A stretch of DNA of 64,000 bases from Symbiodinium natans (GCA_905221605.1 CAJNDS010002106.1:87501-151500); one strand, 5' to 3'. Positions 22,691-33,746 are shown, numbered from the stretch's first letter. Notes: generated by a model from the sequence alone, not told the origin. Numbers and translations: made by a program.

Positions 22691-23028
22691 GATGAGATTC
22701 GGAGGGCAGCCAGAGTGATCAAGGACCTGCTGGTGAGCAGCGCCGGTGGCACCTTGCTCTTAGGTTCGCTAGGGCCTGTAGCGTTTAGTGTCTAGAGCCA
22801 CCCTAAACCCAAACCCTAAACCCTGAAACCTAAACCCTAAACCCTAAACCCTAAACCCTAAACCCTAAACCCTAAACCCTGAAACCTAAACCCTACACCC
22901 TGAACCCTAAACTCTGCAACCCTAAACCGCACAGGTCTGTAGGGTTTAGGATGTCCTGGGGGTCGCCTGGCTTTCCTTTCGGAGTCCGCTACTCCAATAT
23001 TCGCCGCCGAGGAACATGTACAGGAGCG
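22691..23028 (+). CDS. Two phased exons, unknown protein
   Basis: Exon 22691-22732: acceptor GAACTAGTAG, DEIRRAARVIKDLL, donor CTG|GTGAGC. Exon 22985-23028: acceptor GGCTTTCCTTTCGGAG, SATPIFAAEEHVQE, donor CG|GTTTAGGG. Both use frame 0 at the junction. Sites are strong, and the peptide is a charged amphipathic helix followed by a short linker. The intron is mostly CCCTAAA units. Further exons were not placed. The interval 23,030-23,430 contains heptamers and AT-rich sequence. Confidence 0.55.
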
Positions 23029-23539
23029 GTTTAGGGTTTAGGGTTTAGGGTTTAGGGTTTAGGGTTTAGGGTTTCTTAAAAGGGTTTAGGGTTTAAGGCC
23101 ATAGGGTTTAGTGCTGAATTAGATGTTGTTTTTGCTTTGTCTGGTTTGCAAACAAGCTAAACAACTCCAAAGCCAAATTACAGGCCCTGTAGGTCTCCTT
23201 GACAGTCCTTATGATAAAGTTTGAAGTACCACATGGGCCAATAATAGGGGATAGGATTAGGGGGACCCTTGGGGATATAGACCCTCTGAATAAGGTCCCT
23301 GTTTAAGAGAGCCAGAAGAGGGTTAAGAAGGGTTCCCCTTTAAGGGTCCCCCCTACCTAGGAAATAATCACTGAGGTCAAACCACAGAGCTTGGACATCC
23401 CTCTGCTAATTACCCAGGGCTAACTTCAAAAAGCTGTTTCAGTATGCATGCAACGACTCCACATTGTCACATCACGACGGAGCACGTTGCAAGTGGGCTC
23501 CCAATCCTGAAGTACAACAGCCATCAACACACCCACCCA

Positions 23540-24270
23540 CCCACACTTCCTCAGAGGCGCGCGCACGCATACACAGGCATACACGTACATGCTTGGTCAC
23601 AAAGAAACACACACACACACACACACACACACACCCACACGCATGCGCACACCCACACGCATGCGCACGCGCACGCGCACGCGCACACGCACACGCACAC
23701 GCACACGCACACGCACACGCCCACGCCCACGCGCACGCGCACGCGCACGCGCACGCGCAACGCGCACGCACGCGCACGCAACGCACACGCACACGACACG
23801 CCACACCACGCACAACAGCACGCGCACGCCACGCGCACGCGCACGCGCACGCGCACGGCGCACGCGCGACGCCACGCACAGCTCACGCGCACACGCACAC
23901 GCGCACCACGACACTGCGCAACCGCACGCACGCACGCACGCACCAAGCGCACGCACGCACGCACGCACGCACTTGCACACACACACACACACACACACAC
24001 CCACACCCACACCCACACCCACACCCACACCCACACCCACACCCACACCCACACCCACACCCACACCCACACCCACACCCACACCCACACCCACCCCCAC
24101 ACCCCCACACCCACACCCACACCCACACCCACACCCACACCCACACCCACACGCACACGCACACGCACACGCACACGCACACGCACACGCACACGCACAC
24201 GCACACGCACACGCACACGCACACGCACACGCACACGCACACGCACATGCGCACGCACACACAAACACTC
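23540..24270. repeat. CA / CACGCG / CACACCC low-complexity mosaic
   Basis: Successive blocks of ACAC, ACGC, mixed CACGC, ACCCAC and ACGCAC repeats over about 730 bp, followed by a CT tract to 24316. The frames of 220-350 codons here (HTHTHT, ARARAR, VCVCVC) are translations of the repeat and are not genes. Confidence 0.97.
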
Positions 24271-24542
24271 TTTTTGAATCTCTATCTCTCTCTCTCTCTC
24301 TCCCTCTCTCTCTCTCGCGCCTTCATGCGCTTCGTACACACACATGCATGCCCTTGTTGTGCGTTTGTTGGAGGCTTTCTTTACAACAGATCAACAAAGC
24401 TAAAGCGAGCTATCGTTCTGTCAAGGCTCTGGGTAGGACCGCAGCTACATGCGCACTTGGAAGATATATGTTGCCATGAGTGCATCCTGTCATTCGTGAG
24501 GATAGTATCGAGCTGATTGATGCCGCTAACCCCAGCCCTATG

Positions 24543-24831
24543 TCATGATCTCTTCAGCCCTTGCGAGTTTGCGTGCCAGCGCACATGGTAGGGCGACATT
24601 GTCAACACGCCAATCGCCGTGAAGAAAGCGTAGAAAAGGTTCAGGGTCTCCTAGGCAGCTGGTAGGCGAACCCGAAACCCTAAACTAGGACTGCTCTTAA
24701 AACCCTCTACCAAAAAACATTCCTATAAGTGGGAACAAAAATTTCCAAATGGCCTACCTGCAAATTTAAGGGCTGCTTTGCAATTCTTGGGGAGCAAATG
24801 AGGAGCGGTCCATACCTCTAGTCTGTCCCGA
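24543..24831 (-). CDS. 3' end of a gene: two exons, frame ambiguous
   Basis: Exon 24758-24831 (acceptor ATTCCCCACAACAG; RDRLEVWTAPHLLPKNCKAA, then LKFA; donor GTAGGCC) and exon 24543-24650 (acceptor ACCAGCTGCCTAG). In phase with the first exon, the second reads DPEPFLRFLHGDWRVDNVAL and ends at a stop near 24538. In the alternative frame it reads ETLNLFYAFFTAIGVLTMSP, then YHVRWHANSQGLKRS and TGA at 24543, with better G/C third positions and a hydrophobic helix. The FY...P-x5-H spacing faintly recalls plastid/parasite-type ATP/ADP translocases, but I would not rely on that. The splice sites are convincing; the product is not. Confidence 0.5.
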
Positions 24832-26096
24832 CTGTTGTGGGGAATAGGGTCAGCCCCCTATGCAGGAATTATCTAGGGGAGTTGGGTATCGGTATAGGGT
24901 CGGCCCTATCGGTTCTCGTGCTAAAGCAGACTTGTCAATTCCATATGACTCCTCTAATCATGACTACCTCTTCCAGAGGTTTTGTCCGATGCTCACATGA
25001 ACCCTGAAATTGCGGTCATATACTCTATACTACCATAATTCCTAAAGGTATATGAACCATAAACCCTTTTAGGGTTTATTTCGTCCACACACACACACAC
25101 TCACACACACACACACACACAGCCAACCACCCAACGAGTGCTGCATTATGCATGTGTCCTTAGTTGGGTTCCGCATGCGCAGACACACGGCGATCAAACT
25201 CCGTACATGTATATCTAGGCAAGTGGACAAGCCACCCACCACCACCCAACAAGCTGCCACATATACCCCGAACCACCGTCTCGCTTGTTGAGCCCTGTGC
25301 TAGGTCACAGCCTGATATGGAAAACGGTCACCCTCCAAAAGACCTACCGCCCCCCCCCCCCCCCAAGCCCCTAAACCAACACCCCGCCAACTGCGCCTAT
25401 ATACGCCCTGCAAAGCCCCCTATAATCCCCAAACCCAGCAAGGAAGGGGAGAAGCGCAATCAAAATCATTCCTGAACCCGAAACAGCCCCCGTATGCCCA
25501 TAGAACCTACGAAGCCTAAGTAAACTCTAAACCCTAAACCCTAAACCCTAAACCCTAAACCCTAAACCCCCTTGAAATCAGAGACCTGAAGCCCTTCCAC
25601 TGTGGCTGGGCACAACTCGCACCAGCCACGGGAACAACGTGTACCTGTCGCTTGCCCAGGGGGCCCCAAAACCCTAAGGTTTAGGGTTTAGGGTTTAGGG
25701 TTTAGGGTTTAGGGTTTAGGGTTTAGGGTTTAGGGTTTAGGGTTTAAAGTGGGTGGACAAACCCTCAAAGTTTACAAGCCTTAAGTCCTGAACCCGGCAA
25801 GTTTGAAAGCCCCAAACCCGAAGCCCTGCAAGTGCAAACGCCCTCAACCCTAAGTCCTGCGTGTTTACTATACCGACACATTTTAAAGCCCACCAGGGGC
25901 ACCGTTAACCCAACCTCAGAGCGTCCCTCGGGAAGGGTGGGGGGTTGTGGCTACTTAAACCCTAACACCTAAACCTCTAAACCCCTAAACCCCTAAACCC
26001 CTAAACCCTAAACCCTACTATAAGGAAACCTGGAACCAACAATTGGGGGCGAAAAGGGTCGCAGACCTTCGGCTCATGATAGGCTTAGGCCCACTG

Positions 26097-26232
26097 ATTC
26101 TTAGTAGGGAATGAGGGCATGAAGGCCTTATGTAGTCCCCTGAAAGGGTGTATATATATATATAGGCCCTGTATAGTCCCTTATGTATATATATATATAT
26201 AAGGACCCTCATTCCCTCTTCCCCAACTAAGT
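26097..26232. mobile_element. Inverted-repeat element, TAGGGAATGAGG family
   Basis: Arms around TTAGTAGGGAATGAGGGCAT and complementary CCTCATTCCCTCTTCC enclose paired TATATATA runs. Related copies: 30105-30195 and about 58465-58552. Confidence 0.6.
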
Positions 26233-26269
26233 AAAGGGTGTCGAGCTTGTGCGGGAAGGAAAGATTTAC

Positions 26270-26334
26270 TTCAACATTATCAAGCATGTGCTCAACAGCA
26301 ATAGCGTGTGAACGATTTGCCGCAGCTTGCCGTC
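26270..26334 (-). CDS. Putative hydrophobic exon
   Basis: Minus strand: acceptor TTGTTGATTGACAG, codons DGKLRQIVHTLLLLSTCLIM then L, donor GTAAATC. About 77% of third positions are G/C. It resembles a membrane segment preceded by a charged end. It abuts the inverted-repeat element at 26,097-26,232 on its 3' side, so that element may lie within the following intron. Confidence 0.55.
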
Positions 26335-26489
26335 CTGTCAATCAACAAACTTGTAAGCCCCTCGGCCCTAAACCCTTAACCCTAAACCCCTAATTAAACA
26401 CTAAACCCTAAACCCTATACACCCTAAACCCCTAAGCCCTAAACCCTAAACCCTGAGAGGCTTGACATAAGTTTAGGTGCGACGTGCAG

Positions 26490-26556
26490 CCCGCGAAGCA
26501 CGCGAGCGTCGTCCAGCGAACTGCCGGAGTTGGCCACCTCCGATCTCACAGGTTTG
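26490..26556 (+). CDS. Putative internal exon
   Basis: Plus strand: acceptor GCGACGTGCAG, 22 codons PRSTRASSSELPELATSDLT then GL, donor GTAAGGGTTTAGGG, where a good donor runs directly into a heptamer tract. Strong G/C third-position bias. It ends in phase 0. The stretch 26,640-26,760 has short open islands on both strands that cannot be resolved. Confidence 0.45.
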
Positions 26557-27129
26557 GTAAGGGTTTAGGGTTTAGGGTTTAGGCTTTAGGCTTATTAGGC
26601 TTTAGGGTTTTAGGTTTTTTGGGTTTAGGGTTTATGGTTTAGCGGGTTCCGGGCTTTCGGGTTCACGTGGTCTTGGGTGGCTTATGGACTTCTGCCCCGC
26701 AAAATCCGTTGCCCGTCGTGCGTTATCTGGTAGAGCTTGACCCCCTTTGTTTAAATCCCAGGACTGCTGCTTAAAGCTCTAAACCCTGAACCCTGAACCC
26801 TAAACCCTAAACCCTAAACCCTAAATCGCTACGTCCTTGGACTGAAAGGTCTTAGGACTCCCTGCAAGGCGAAGATGGTTGCTGCATGTATGGGCCTGTG
26901 TAGAGGGTCTCACAAGTTGGATATGAGTTCTTCAAGGTTTTGATACAGCTTTATACAGTTTTATAGGGTTTTCTCAGTCCGAACCCCTGATAAACCCTTA
27001 GCCCACCGAAAATTTGGACATCAGGCCGATGCGAGGTACTCCAAACCCCAAACCCGAACTCAGAGGTTTAGGGTTAGGGTTAGGGTTTAGGGTTTAGGGT
27101 TTAGGGTTTAGGGTTTAGGGTTCTTTCAG

Positions 27130-27230
27130 GAGCTGGCGCCCTGAATTCGAAGGGCCTGAGTTCCCGCGCCAAGGCTCAGACTCGCACCTTGCGGCTCGGA
27201 CGGGAGGAACAAGATCTCAGCTCGTTGCGG
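27130..27230 (+). CDS. Putative internal exon, basic protein
   Basis: Plus strand: acceptor GGTTCTTTCAG, 33 codons (AGALNSKGLSSRAKAQTRTL, then RLGREEQDLSSLR), donor GTGTAGGG. About 78% of third positions are G/C. Enters with two bases and leaves in phase 0. The upstream intron ends in perfect TTTAGGG units and TTCTTTCAG. No family is recognised. Confidence 0.58.
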
Positions 27231-27471
27231 GTGTAGGGCCCCACCCTTTGGGTTTAGGGTTTAGGGTTTAGGGCTTAGGGTTTAGGGTCCCCGCTCCCCA
27301 AGAGTCAATTCACAAAACAACTTAGGCCATCTCAAAGGGAAACCCCGCCGAAAAAGAAGTTCCACGTGGGCCCTTTTCCAAAGAGGGGTACCCCATTTAC
27401 ACCCCCAAGTAAAGCAGAATCCCCTTAAAGGGATCCCCCCCCCCCCCGGAACCAAAAAGAAAACACAAAAC

Positions 27472-27565
27472 AATGCAGCATGGCGTCATAGGCTGATTTG
27501 AAGAAGAACAACAGGGCCAGCAGGCTCAGGATCTTCGGCGCTGCTTTGGCCCGGATCTGGCACAC
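27472..27565 (-). CDS. Putative membrane-segment exon
   Basis: Minus strand: acceptor CTTTGTGTGAG, 31 codons (VCQIRAKAAPKILSLLALLF, then FFKSAYDAMLH), donor GTTTTGTG. More than 80% of third positions are G/C, one of the strongest coding signals in the window. A basic segment precedes a hydrophobic helix. The overlapping region 27,282-27,480 is a GGGGTAC-type palindrome with a C-tract. Possible upstream minus exons near 28,128-28,213 (AAARHRHDREPVGKEAAAFF) and 28,379-28,402 (TLAPKVVP, donor GTAAACGG) have good sites but uncertain phase. Confidence 0.6.
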
Positions 27566-28378
27566 CTCACACAAAGGGGGGAGACAAAAAGACTCAAAAA
27601 ATATGGTGCCTCAAGGTGATGGTGGCCTAAACCCTAAACCCTAAACCCTAAACCCTAAACCCTAAACCCTAAACCCTAAACCCATTTTTGAACCAGGAGC
27701 TGGAACCTCAACCCGTAGCCTTAAGCCCCAAAACCCTGGTGTAACACATCAGAGAGTAGCAAAGCTAGTAAGATGTAATCGGTTTAGGGTTTAGGGTTTA
27801 GGGTTTAGGATTTAGGGTTTAGGGTTTAGGACTTGTAGCAACCCTAGGCCACCCGTCTTGTATGATTGACTGGACCCAAGAGCCACCTAGAAATCAAAAG
27901 GGCTGCCCTTTGTGGTTTTAACAAAGGGGCTCACAAGGGAGCCAAAGCCCTAAGCCCCAAGAAAACAGGGAATAAGGACTTCCTAGCCCAAACTTAGGGG
28001 CTGAACACCCTAGCCCCAAAAAGGTAACCTTGTTTGTCATAGGATTACATATACAACCCTCAAAAGGTTAAAGGTTAACTACCCCAAACCCTAAACCCTA
28101 AAACCTAAACCCTAAACCCTAAACCCCTTCCCAGCCCCCCAGGAAAAAAAGGCAGCCGCCTCCTTTCCGACCGGCTCCCGGTCATGACGGTGGCGGGCGG
28201 CAGCCTTGGGAGTCCTAAAGCCTCAGCCCTAAACTCCGACAGACCTCAAGCCCTAAACCCTAAACCCTAAACCCTAGACCCTAAACCCTAAACCCTAAAC
28301 CCTTGGGCTTGGAGGCCCTTTAAACCTTCGGCCTTCTCAAGGCATTAATGAAGGAGCATGGTAGGGGGAACCGTTTAC

Positions 28379-28402
28379 AGGCACAACCTTCGGGGCAAGA
28401 GT
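28379..28402 (-). CDS. Putative 8-codon exon
   Basis: Minus strand: acceptor TTCAATGAACCCAG and donor GTAAACGG around TLAPKVVP. The sites are good but the exon is very short, and another frame is also open. Confidence 0.35.
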
Positions 28403-28590
28403 CTGGGTTCATTGAACCAATGAACTCTCCGCCCCCAAATCCTAAACCCTAAACCCTAAACCCTTAAGTGGGGCTGTGTAGGGTTTCGAGGCAGGCGTCG
28501 ACTCGTCCTGAAAGAACCCAACTGAAGGAAGTCACCATCAACAACCGCATCATCCTGGAACTTGCAGCCCTTAATCGTATTGTTGTTCCT

Positions 28591-28699
28591 AGTAGCCCAG
28601 TAACCATATCACAATAAGGGCACCCTTTTTTTGGCTGGCTACTTTGTAGGGGAATCCAGAACCAATAAAAAGGGTAAAGGGTACCACTGGGCCACCAAG
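28591..28699. mobile_element. Introner-like element, GTAGCCCAGTAACC family
   Basis: Arms AGTAGCCCAGTAACCATATC and GGTACCACTGGGCCACCAAG flank a TTTTTTTGG/A-rich centre. It is the same family as the two elements inside the 39-kb gene and the copy at 62989-63137. The minus island before it (28,500-28,575, GCKFQDDAVVDGDFLQL) may be an exon. Confidence 0.7.
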
Positions 28700-28917
28700 C
28701 AGACAAAATCCAGGCAGTCAAGACAACCCTAAACCTTAAACCCTAAACCCTAAACCCTGAACCCTAAACCCTAAACCCTATACGAAGTGTTACTACCTCA
28801 AGGGCCGCCAGGATACGGCCTGCAAGAATCCCACGGCAAGGAGAGCCTGAGTGAACATCCCATCGCAGCGCCCTAATCCCTAAACCTTAAACCCTAAACC
28901 CTAATCTTTTGTCTCAG

Positions 28918-29109
28918 AGGTTTGGGACTTTACGTGAAGGCTTCCAAAGCAGATGCCTATTTGAGGTTAGGTTCTGGGGGATTCTAGTATACTTCCCCAA
29001 AAAGGTGAGCCTGTGGAAAAGGGCTTTTCAAGGGCTAAAACAAAAATATGGTGTCAGGGTTTGGCCTTGCAGGTCACCCCTTGAAGAAATGGAGGGGTGT
29101 AAGAACCAG
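28918..29109 (+). CDS. Two phased exons, unknown protein
   Basis: Exon 28918-28965: acceptor AATCTTTTGTCTCAG, GLGLYVKASKADAYL, donor AG|GTTAGG. Exon 29073-29109: acceptor GGTTTGGCCTTGCAG, SPLEEMEGCKNQ, donor CAG|GTAAGA. The split codon joins correctly (AG+G). All four splice sites are strong. An alternative first-exon frame ends at AAAAAG|GTGAGC but does not match the phase of exon 2. Confidence 0.58.
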
Positions 29110-29157
29110 GTAAGAACAAGGCCCTACTACTAGACTCCCCTTAGACCCTTAAAAAAA

Positions 29158-29210
29158 GAATATCCTCTTGGGTTTTACATAAACAAAAAAATCATTCGCA
29201 AGGGGGATAT
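29158..29210. mobile_element. Short palindrome TATCCTCTTGGGTTTTA family
   Basis: Second copy of the element at 11036-11093, with the same AATATCCTCTTGGGTTTTA arm and a GCAAGGGGGATATA arm. Confidence 0.6.
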
Positions 29211-29526
29211 AGACCACAATGGATAGCGACGTAGTCTTGTAGGGCGTTCTAACCAGATTTGTGGGGTCGTTTTTGTATCCTTCATAGTCGCCAAGAGCTT
29301 GATGAGAGGTGCCAGGAACCCTTACTGTAGCTGTTTTCATCGGGGTGTCATTAAGGGCTTTAGTTGCGAGCCTTTAGGAAACTGCGGTGAGGGAGGAGGA
29401 AGTGGGGGGGGATGAGGGCTTCTAGGGCTCAGAGAATTGGGTTGAGTGCTCAGGCGCCGCGGCTCCTGATTTTTTAAATCTGAGAGCCCTAGACGAAACA
29501 AATCCTCAACATCAAACCTCACATAC

Positions 29527-29634
29527 CTGAACCCTCTAGCGAGCCACACCCTAAGGTTCAGCAGCTCCGGATCGAGCAGTTCTAGTCGAGCGTGCAGAGC
29601 GTAGACGTCGCAAACACCCACCCACCCAAAGAAT
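29527..29634 (-). CDS. Internal exon, unknown protein
   Basis: Minus strand: acceptor GTTTTCTTAATGTTGCAG, 35 codons FFGWVGVCDVYALHARLELL then DPELLNLRVWLARGF, donor AG|GTATGTGAGG. The splice signals are close to textbook and the peptide is a Leu-rich amphipathic helix. A second exon after GTTTCGTCTAG (from about 29488) continues in phase to a stop, ending EHSTQFSEP; that intron would be only 38 bp. Function not recognised. Confidence 0.62.
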
Positions 29635-30337
29635 CTGCAACATTAAGAAAACAAGGGGTCTTCATTAACCCTTTACACATCAGTTGCTCACTACAGTATT
29701 CCTTCAACAAACGCAAAGCAAGGCCCTAAACCCTAAAAAGCCTAAAGCACAAAGCCCAAAGCCTAAAGCCTAAACCCCCCAGCTCTTGGTCCTGGAGGGA
29801 CCGAAAAAGCAAATACCCGAAAACCTTATAGGGTTTAGGGTTTAGGGTTTCGGGTTTAGGGGGTGTGAATATTCATCTGATAGGGAGGGGTTCGGGTTTA
29901 GGGCTTGGGGTTCCACCATGAACCCTCTAAATGGGGCTCTTGAAGTGGTAAGGCGGACCACCAGGGCATGGCCTAAACCCTAAACCCTAAACCCCAAACA
30001 GGGCATGGCCTAAACCCTAAACCCTAAACCCTAAACCCTAAACCCTAAACCCTAAACCGCAAACCCCAAACCTCAAACCGTAGGCTTTCTTGAAAACCCC
30101 TGGATCTTAGTAGGGAATGAGAGAATCAAGGCCCTATACATACCCTTCAAGGGATCGTATAGGCTACTCATTCCCTCATTCCCTGCTCAGAACCAGCCTA
30201 ATGGGAACCCAAACAGGGAACTTCAAGAATATCGTAGGAATAGACAGGGAATATATGGACCCCGCTCGGCACATTCCTACATTTCTACTATATTCTTCGG
30301 GTTCCCTGTTTGGGGTTCCCCTTAATGTCCCTTGAAG

Positions 30338-30423
30338 CTTTGCAAGAGGCCTTTCGACGCACCACGCTGCAGATGGTGTGCCGGTTCCAGCATGCCAGAA
30401 ACCTGAGTCTGCAGCACTGTTGA
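30338..30423 (+). CDS. Putative exon to a stop
   Basis: Plus strand: acceptor GTCCCTTGAAG, LQEAFRRTTLQMVCRFQHAR then NLSLQHC and TGA, or a donor T|GTTGACAGG just before the stop. About two-thirds of third positions are G/C. The acceptor lies next to an inverted-repeat element with AACAGGGAAC arms (30,208-30,320). Confidence 0.4.
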
Positions 30424-30516
30424 CAGGGTCTTGGGTCTCGAGGGTCTATAGGGCCTTTTTTGGATCCTGCCTAAACAAACCCTAAACCCTAAACCCTAAA
30501 CTCAAAACCCTAAACC

Positions 30517-31456
30517 CTAATCCCTTTTGCAGGTTGGAACTCATTGAGGAGCTTAAAGCATTTTCGCCTCCCAGGCCCCCTATGATTCCAGGCTTGAGGC
30601 CTTTGAGATTCATGCAGGCCCTCCCGGGAACCCTAACCCCTAACCCCTAACCCCTAACCCTAAACCCTAAACCGTAAACCCGAAACCCGAAACCCGAAAC
30701 CCGAAACCCGAAACCCGAAACCCTAAACCCTAACCCTAAACCCTAAACCCTAAACCCTAAACCCTAAACCCTAAACCCATGCAGACAATAAATCCAGGCA
30801 ATCAAGATTTCAAGGGGGGCGGACTACCTCTTAGTTGCTGAGTTCAGAAGCCCCCCCCCCCCCCCCAAAAAAAAAAAGTGTACACTTTCAGTCCTCTAGG
30901 AGATAGAAGTACCCCCAAGAAGTGTAAAGTGTGCCCACTCAGCTACTGAGACCTAAACCCTAAACCCTAAACCCTAAACCCTAAACCCTAAACCCTAATC
31001 CCTTTTGCAGGTTGGAACTCATTGAGGAGCTTAAAGCATTTTCGCCTCCCAGGCCCCCTATGATTCCAGGCTTGAGGCCTTTGAGATTCATGCAGGCCCT
31101 CCCGGGAACCCTAACCCCTAACCCCTAACCCCTAACCCTAAACCCTAAACCGTAAACCCGAAACCCGAAACCCGAAACCCGAAACCCGAAACCCGAAACC
31201 CGAAACCCGAAACCCTAAACCCTAACCCTAAACCCTAAACCCTAAACCCTAAACCCTAAACCCTAAACCCTAAACCCATGCAGACAATAAATCCAGGCAA
31301 TCAAGATTTCAAGGGGGGCGGACTACCTCTTAGTTGCTGAGTTCAGAAGCCCCCCCCCCCCCCCCAAAAAAAAAAAAAGTGTACACTTTCAGTCCTCTAG
31401 GAGATAGAAGTACCCCCAAGAAGTGTAAAGTGTGCCCACTCAGCTACTGAGACCTA
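30517..31456. repeat. Tandem duplication of a ~480-497-bp unit
   Basis: The unit at 30517-30960 is repeated at 30995-31456 almost base for base: a TTTTGCAG acceptor with a Leu/Pro-rich open island (LELIEELKAFSPPRPPMIPG), a block of CCCGAAA variants (six units in copy 1, eight in copy 2), CCCTAAA units, and an inverted-repeat element with a C/A-tract hinge (C17A11-type versus C17A12-type). Differences are confined to repeat-unit and homopolymer number, so the duplication is recent or an assembly artefact. Confidence 0.9.
30828..30953. mobile_element. Inverted-repeat element with poly-C/poly-A hinge
   Basis: Arms CTCTTAGTTGCTGAGTTCAG and complementary CCCACTCAGCTACTGAGACC enclose a C-tract running into an A-tract, then GTGTACACTTTCAG and AAGTGTAAAGTGTG. 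Second copy at 31325-31452, a larger one at 63311-63566, and fragments near 33970-34016 and 45466-45490. Confidence 0.7.
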
Positions 31457-32362
31457 AACCCTAAACCCTAAACCCTAAACCCTAAACCCTAAACCCTAAA
31501 CCCTAAACCCTCCAGCCTGCAAGGCCCGAAGGCGGGAGAGCTCAAGGCCCATGTCCCAAACAACTTTGAGGAGGGAGTCCGGGGTCGTGGGGGTTTAGGG
31601 TTTAGGGTTAGGGGTTTAGGGTTTAGGGTTTAGGGTTTAGGGTTTAGGGGGTTTAGGGTTTAGGGTTTAGGGTAACTATTCAGAAGTTCTCACATTCAAG
31701 ATGATACGATTCACTGTCCCGACTAGAAAGCCCATAACACAATACTCAAGCCTTGGCCCAGTAGTTCTCTGCATTACGCACCCACCTTGTGGGTCCTACA
31801 TATAGAAATAGATACAGATATAGGTATAGATATATTGATATATATATATATTGATCTATTGATATATCAATATTGATATATTGACATAATGTTGGACTGC
31901 TTTTAGTATAAGGAGGGTCTATAATCACAAGTTTCGAAAATTTATTCAGCGAACCGAGTTTGTTCAGGGTACCCTCTATTATCACAAGTTTTTCCGGAGA
32001 GCTGATTTTTTTTAGGGGCTTCGTGTAAAGGTTTGTGTTTAGGGCAGCTTAGACTCCTTCAGCACAACTCGGGAGGGGGCTTGCTGAGGCCGAAAGCTCT
32101 GGACTCGCACAACACAACTCAAGTCCCCCCCCCTTCCCCCTAAATTTGTTTGGGGGGGTCGCCGGGCCACGCGTTTCTAGAGGGTCCAAACTGGTTGGGG
32201 AGGGGGGGGGGGGGCCCCACACTAAAGACAGTGCAACATTATTGATATCTTGAAATCTTGATATATTCATATATTGATATTGTACAGCGCCCTTAACATA
32301 AGGACCCCCAGAGAGACCCGAATTAATTTAGAGAACCGCACTGTACGGTACGTAGCGATTAC

Positions 32363-32403
32363 GGGCTCAGCAACGCGGTCAACCCTGAAAAAAGCTATGC
32401 GCC
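32363..32403 (-). CDS. Putative 13-codon exon
   Basis: Minus strand: acceptor CACAACATAACTTGCAG, RIAFFRVDRVAEP, donor GTAATCGC. Two-base entry. It probably belongs to the gene immediately upstream (32,605-33,177), but the phase does not join directly, so an exon near 32,470 is missing. Confidence 0.5.
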
Positions 32404-32604
32404 CTGCAAGTTATGTTGTGGAAGACAGCACCCAAACCTGAACCCTAAACCCTTTTTGAACCCAAACTCTGCCGATCAGCTGGGAAGCAGCAAACCCTAA
32501 CCCCCAAACCCTAAATCCTAACCCCTAAACCCAAATTAAAGCCCCAAACCCTAAACGCTAAACAACCCGAACCCCAAGTCAGGGCGAGTTTCGGCCCGCT
32601 CTAC

Positions 32605-33177
32605 TTTGGTCGCCCGATTCAGTGGAAGCCGAATTTCGCAATTCATGGAACTGAACTGTCGAAGTTTAGGGTTCAGGGTTCAGGGTTTAGGTTGTAGGGT
32701 TCAGGGTTTGGCGTTTAGGGTTTAGGGTGATTTCGGATCTCAGAGAAGAAGCCAAACCCGTGTCAAGAGCAAGGTCTGCAACACACCAAATGCGCAAGCT
32801 CATGGTCTCAGCAGCTACGCACTGGCAGCCTGGTTCCTTAAGTACCGGAGCCCACGAACGCCCAGAGCCCAAAACTCGACTTGCCCAGCCTCCTAGAGGA
32901 GCGAGGTTCGCCCTACACCCGAAACCCTAAACCTTAACCCTAAACCCTAAACCCTAAACGTAAACCCAGCACCCCTACACCTGAACCAGGCAAGGCAGCA
33001 GAACACGCCCGAGGAAAGTCAGCAGCACCGGCAGCGCCACGCAAGCGTAGAGCCGTTGGTCCCAGTAGTGGCACTCCTTCGGGTTAGGGTTTAGGCTTGT
33101 TTGGGGTTTAGGGTTTAGGGTTTAGGGTTTTACCCCGCGCGCCTCTGAACACACTCTGTTGTATATTTTTGTAGAGG
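32605..33177 (-). CDS. Four-exon gene fragment, probable membrane protein
   Basis: Exons 5' to 3': 33134-33177 (acceptor GACACAACAAG; STKIYNRVCSEARG; donor GTAAAACC), 32981-33076 (acceptor CTAACCCGAAG; ECHYWDQRLYACVALPVLLT, then FLGRVLLPCLVQ; donor GTGTAGG), 32787-32836 (acceptor CGGTACTTAAG; EPGCQCVAAETMSLRI; donor GTGTGTTG) and 32605-32650 (acceptor CGACAGTTCAG; SMNCEIRLPLNRATK; donor GTAGAGC). Phases 0, 0 and 2+1 agree. Exon 2 has over 80% G/C third positions and a hydrophobic stretch. A plus frame of 67 codons at 32,727-32,930 overlaps exon 3 and is probably a shadow. Family not recognised. Confidence 0.6.
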
Positions 33178-33746
33178 CTTGTTGTGTCACCAAGACCATC
33201 CGTCCGAAACCCTGAACTGTAATACCCAAACCCTTTTGAAAGCGGATCCCCAACCCTGAACCCTGAACCCTAGGCCTTTAGCCTTAAAATCTCTCTTGGC
33301 GCAGTCTGAAGCCTAAGGGTCTGTTTTGCATCCCGAATCGAGTTGAGAATTTCGGTGCTTAGGGCTTAGGATTCAGGGTTGAGGGATAATTACAGCTGAT
33401 GGGGGCCGGGGGGGGGGGGGGGGGGCATCAAGATTACCCAGGTGCACCCGAAATAACCCTAGGACTCCCCACACCCTAAACCCTAAACCCTAAACACCCT
33501 AAACTCCCTAAACCCTGAACTGCCTAAATCCTAAACACCCTAGACTCCCTAAACCCGAAACCCTAAACCCTAAACCCCTAAACCCCTAAACCCCTAAACC
33601 CCGAAACCCCTAAACCCTAAACCCTAAACCCCAAACCCGAAACCCTAAACCCTAAACCCTAAACCCTAGCCCTAAACCCTGAACCCTCAACCCCAAACCG
33701 GGCGTAGGGTTTCGACTCCTCGGTATTCAGGCGCTCTTGCCCGCAG

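Noticed and set aside
23444-24516. Open frames of 220-350 codons
   Set aside because: They translate CA, ACGC and ACCCAC repeats; residues are only H/T/A/R/P or V/C/W/G.
24543-24650. ATP/ADP translocase fragment
   Set aside because: Resemblance limited to a short hydrophobic stretch with P-x5-H; the phase with the upstream exon supports another frame.
30675-31215. CRISPR-like array (regularly spaced repeats)
   Set aside because: Units are contiguous heptamers without spacers, in a eukaryotic context.
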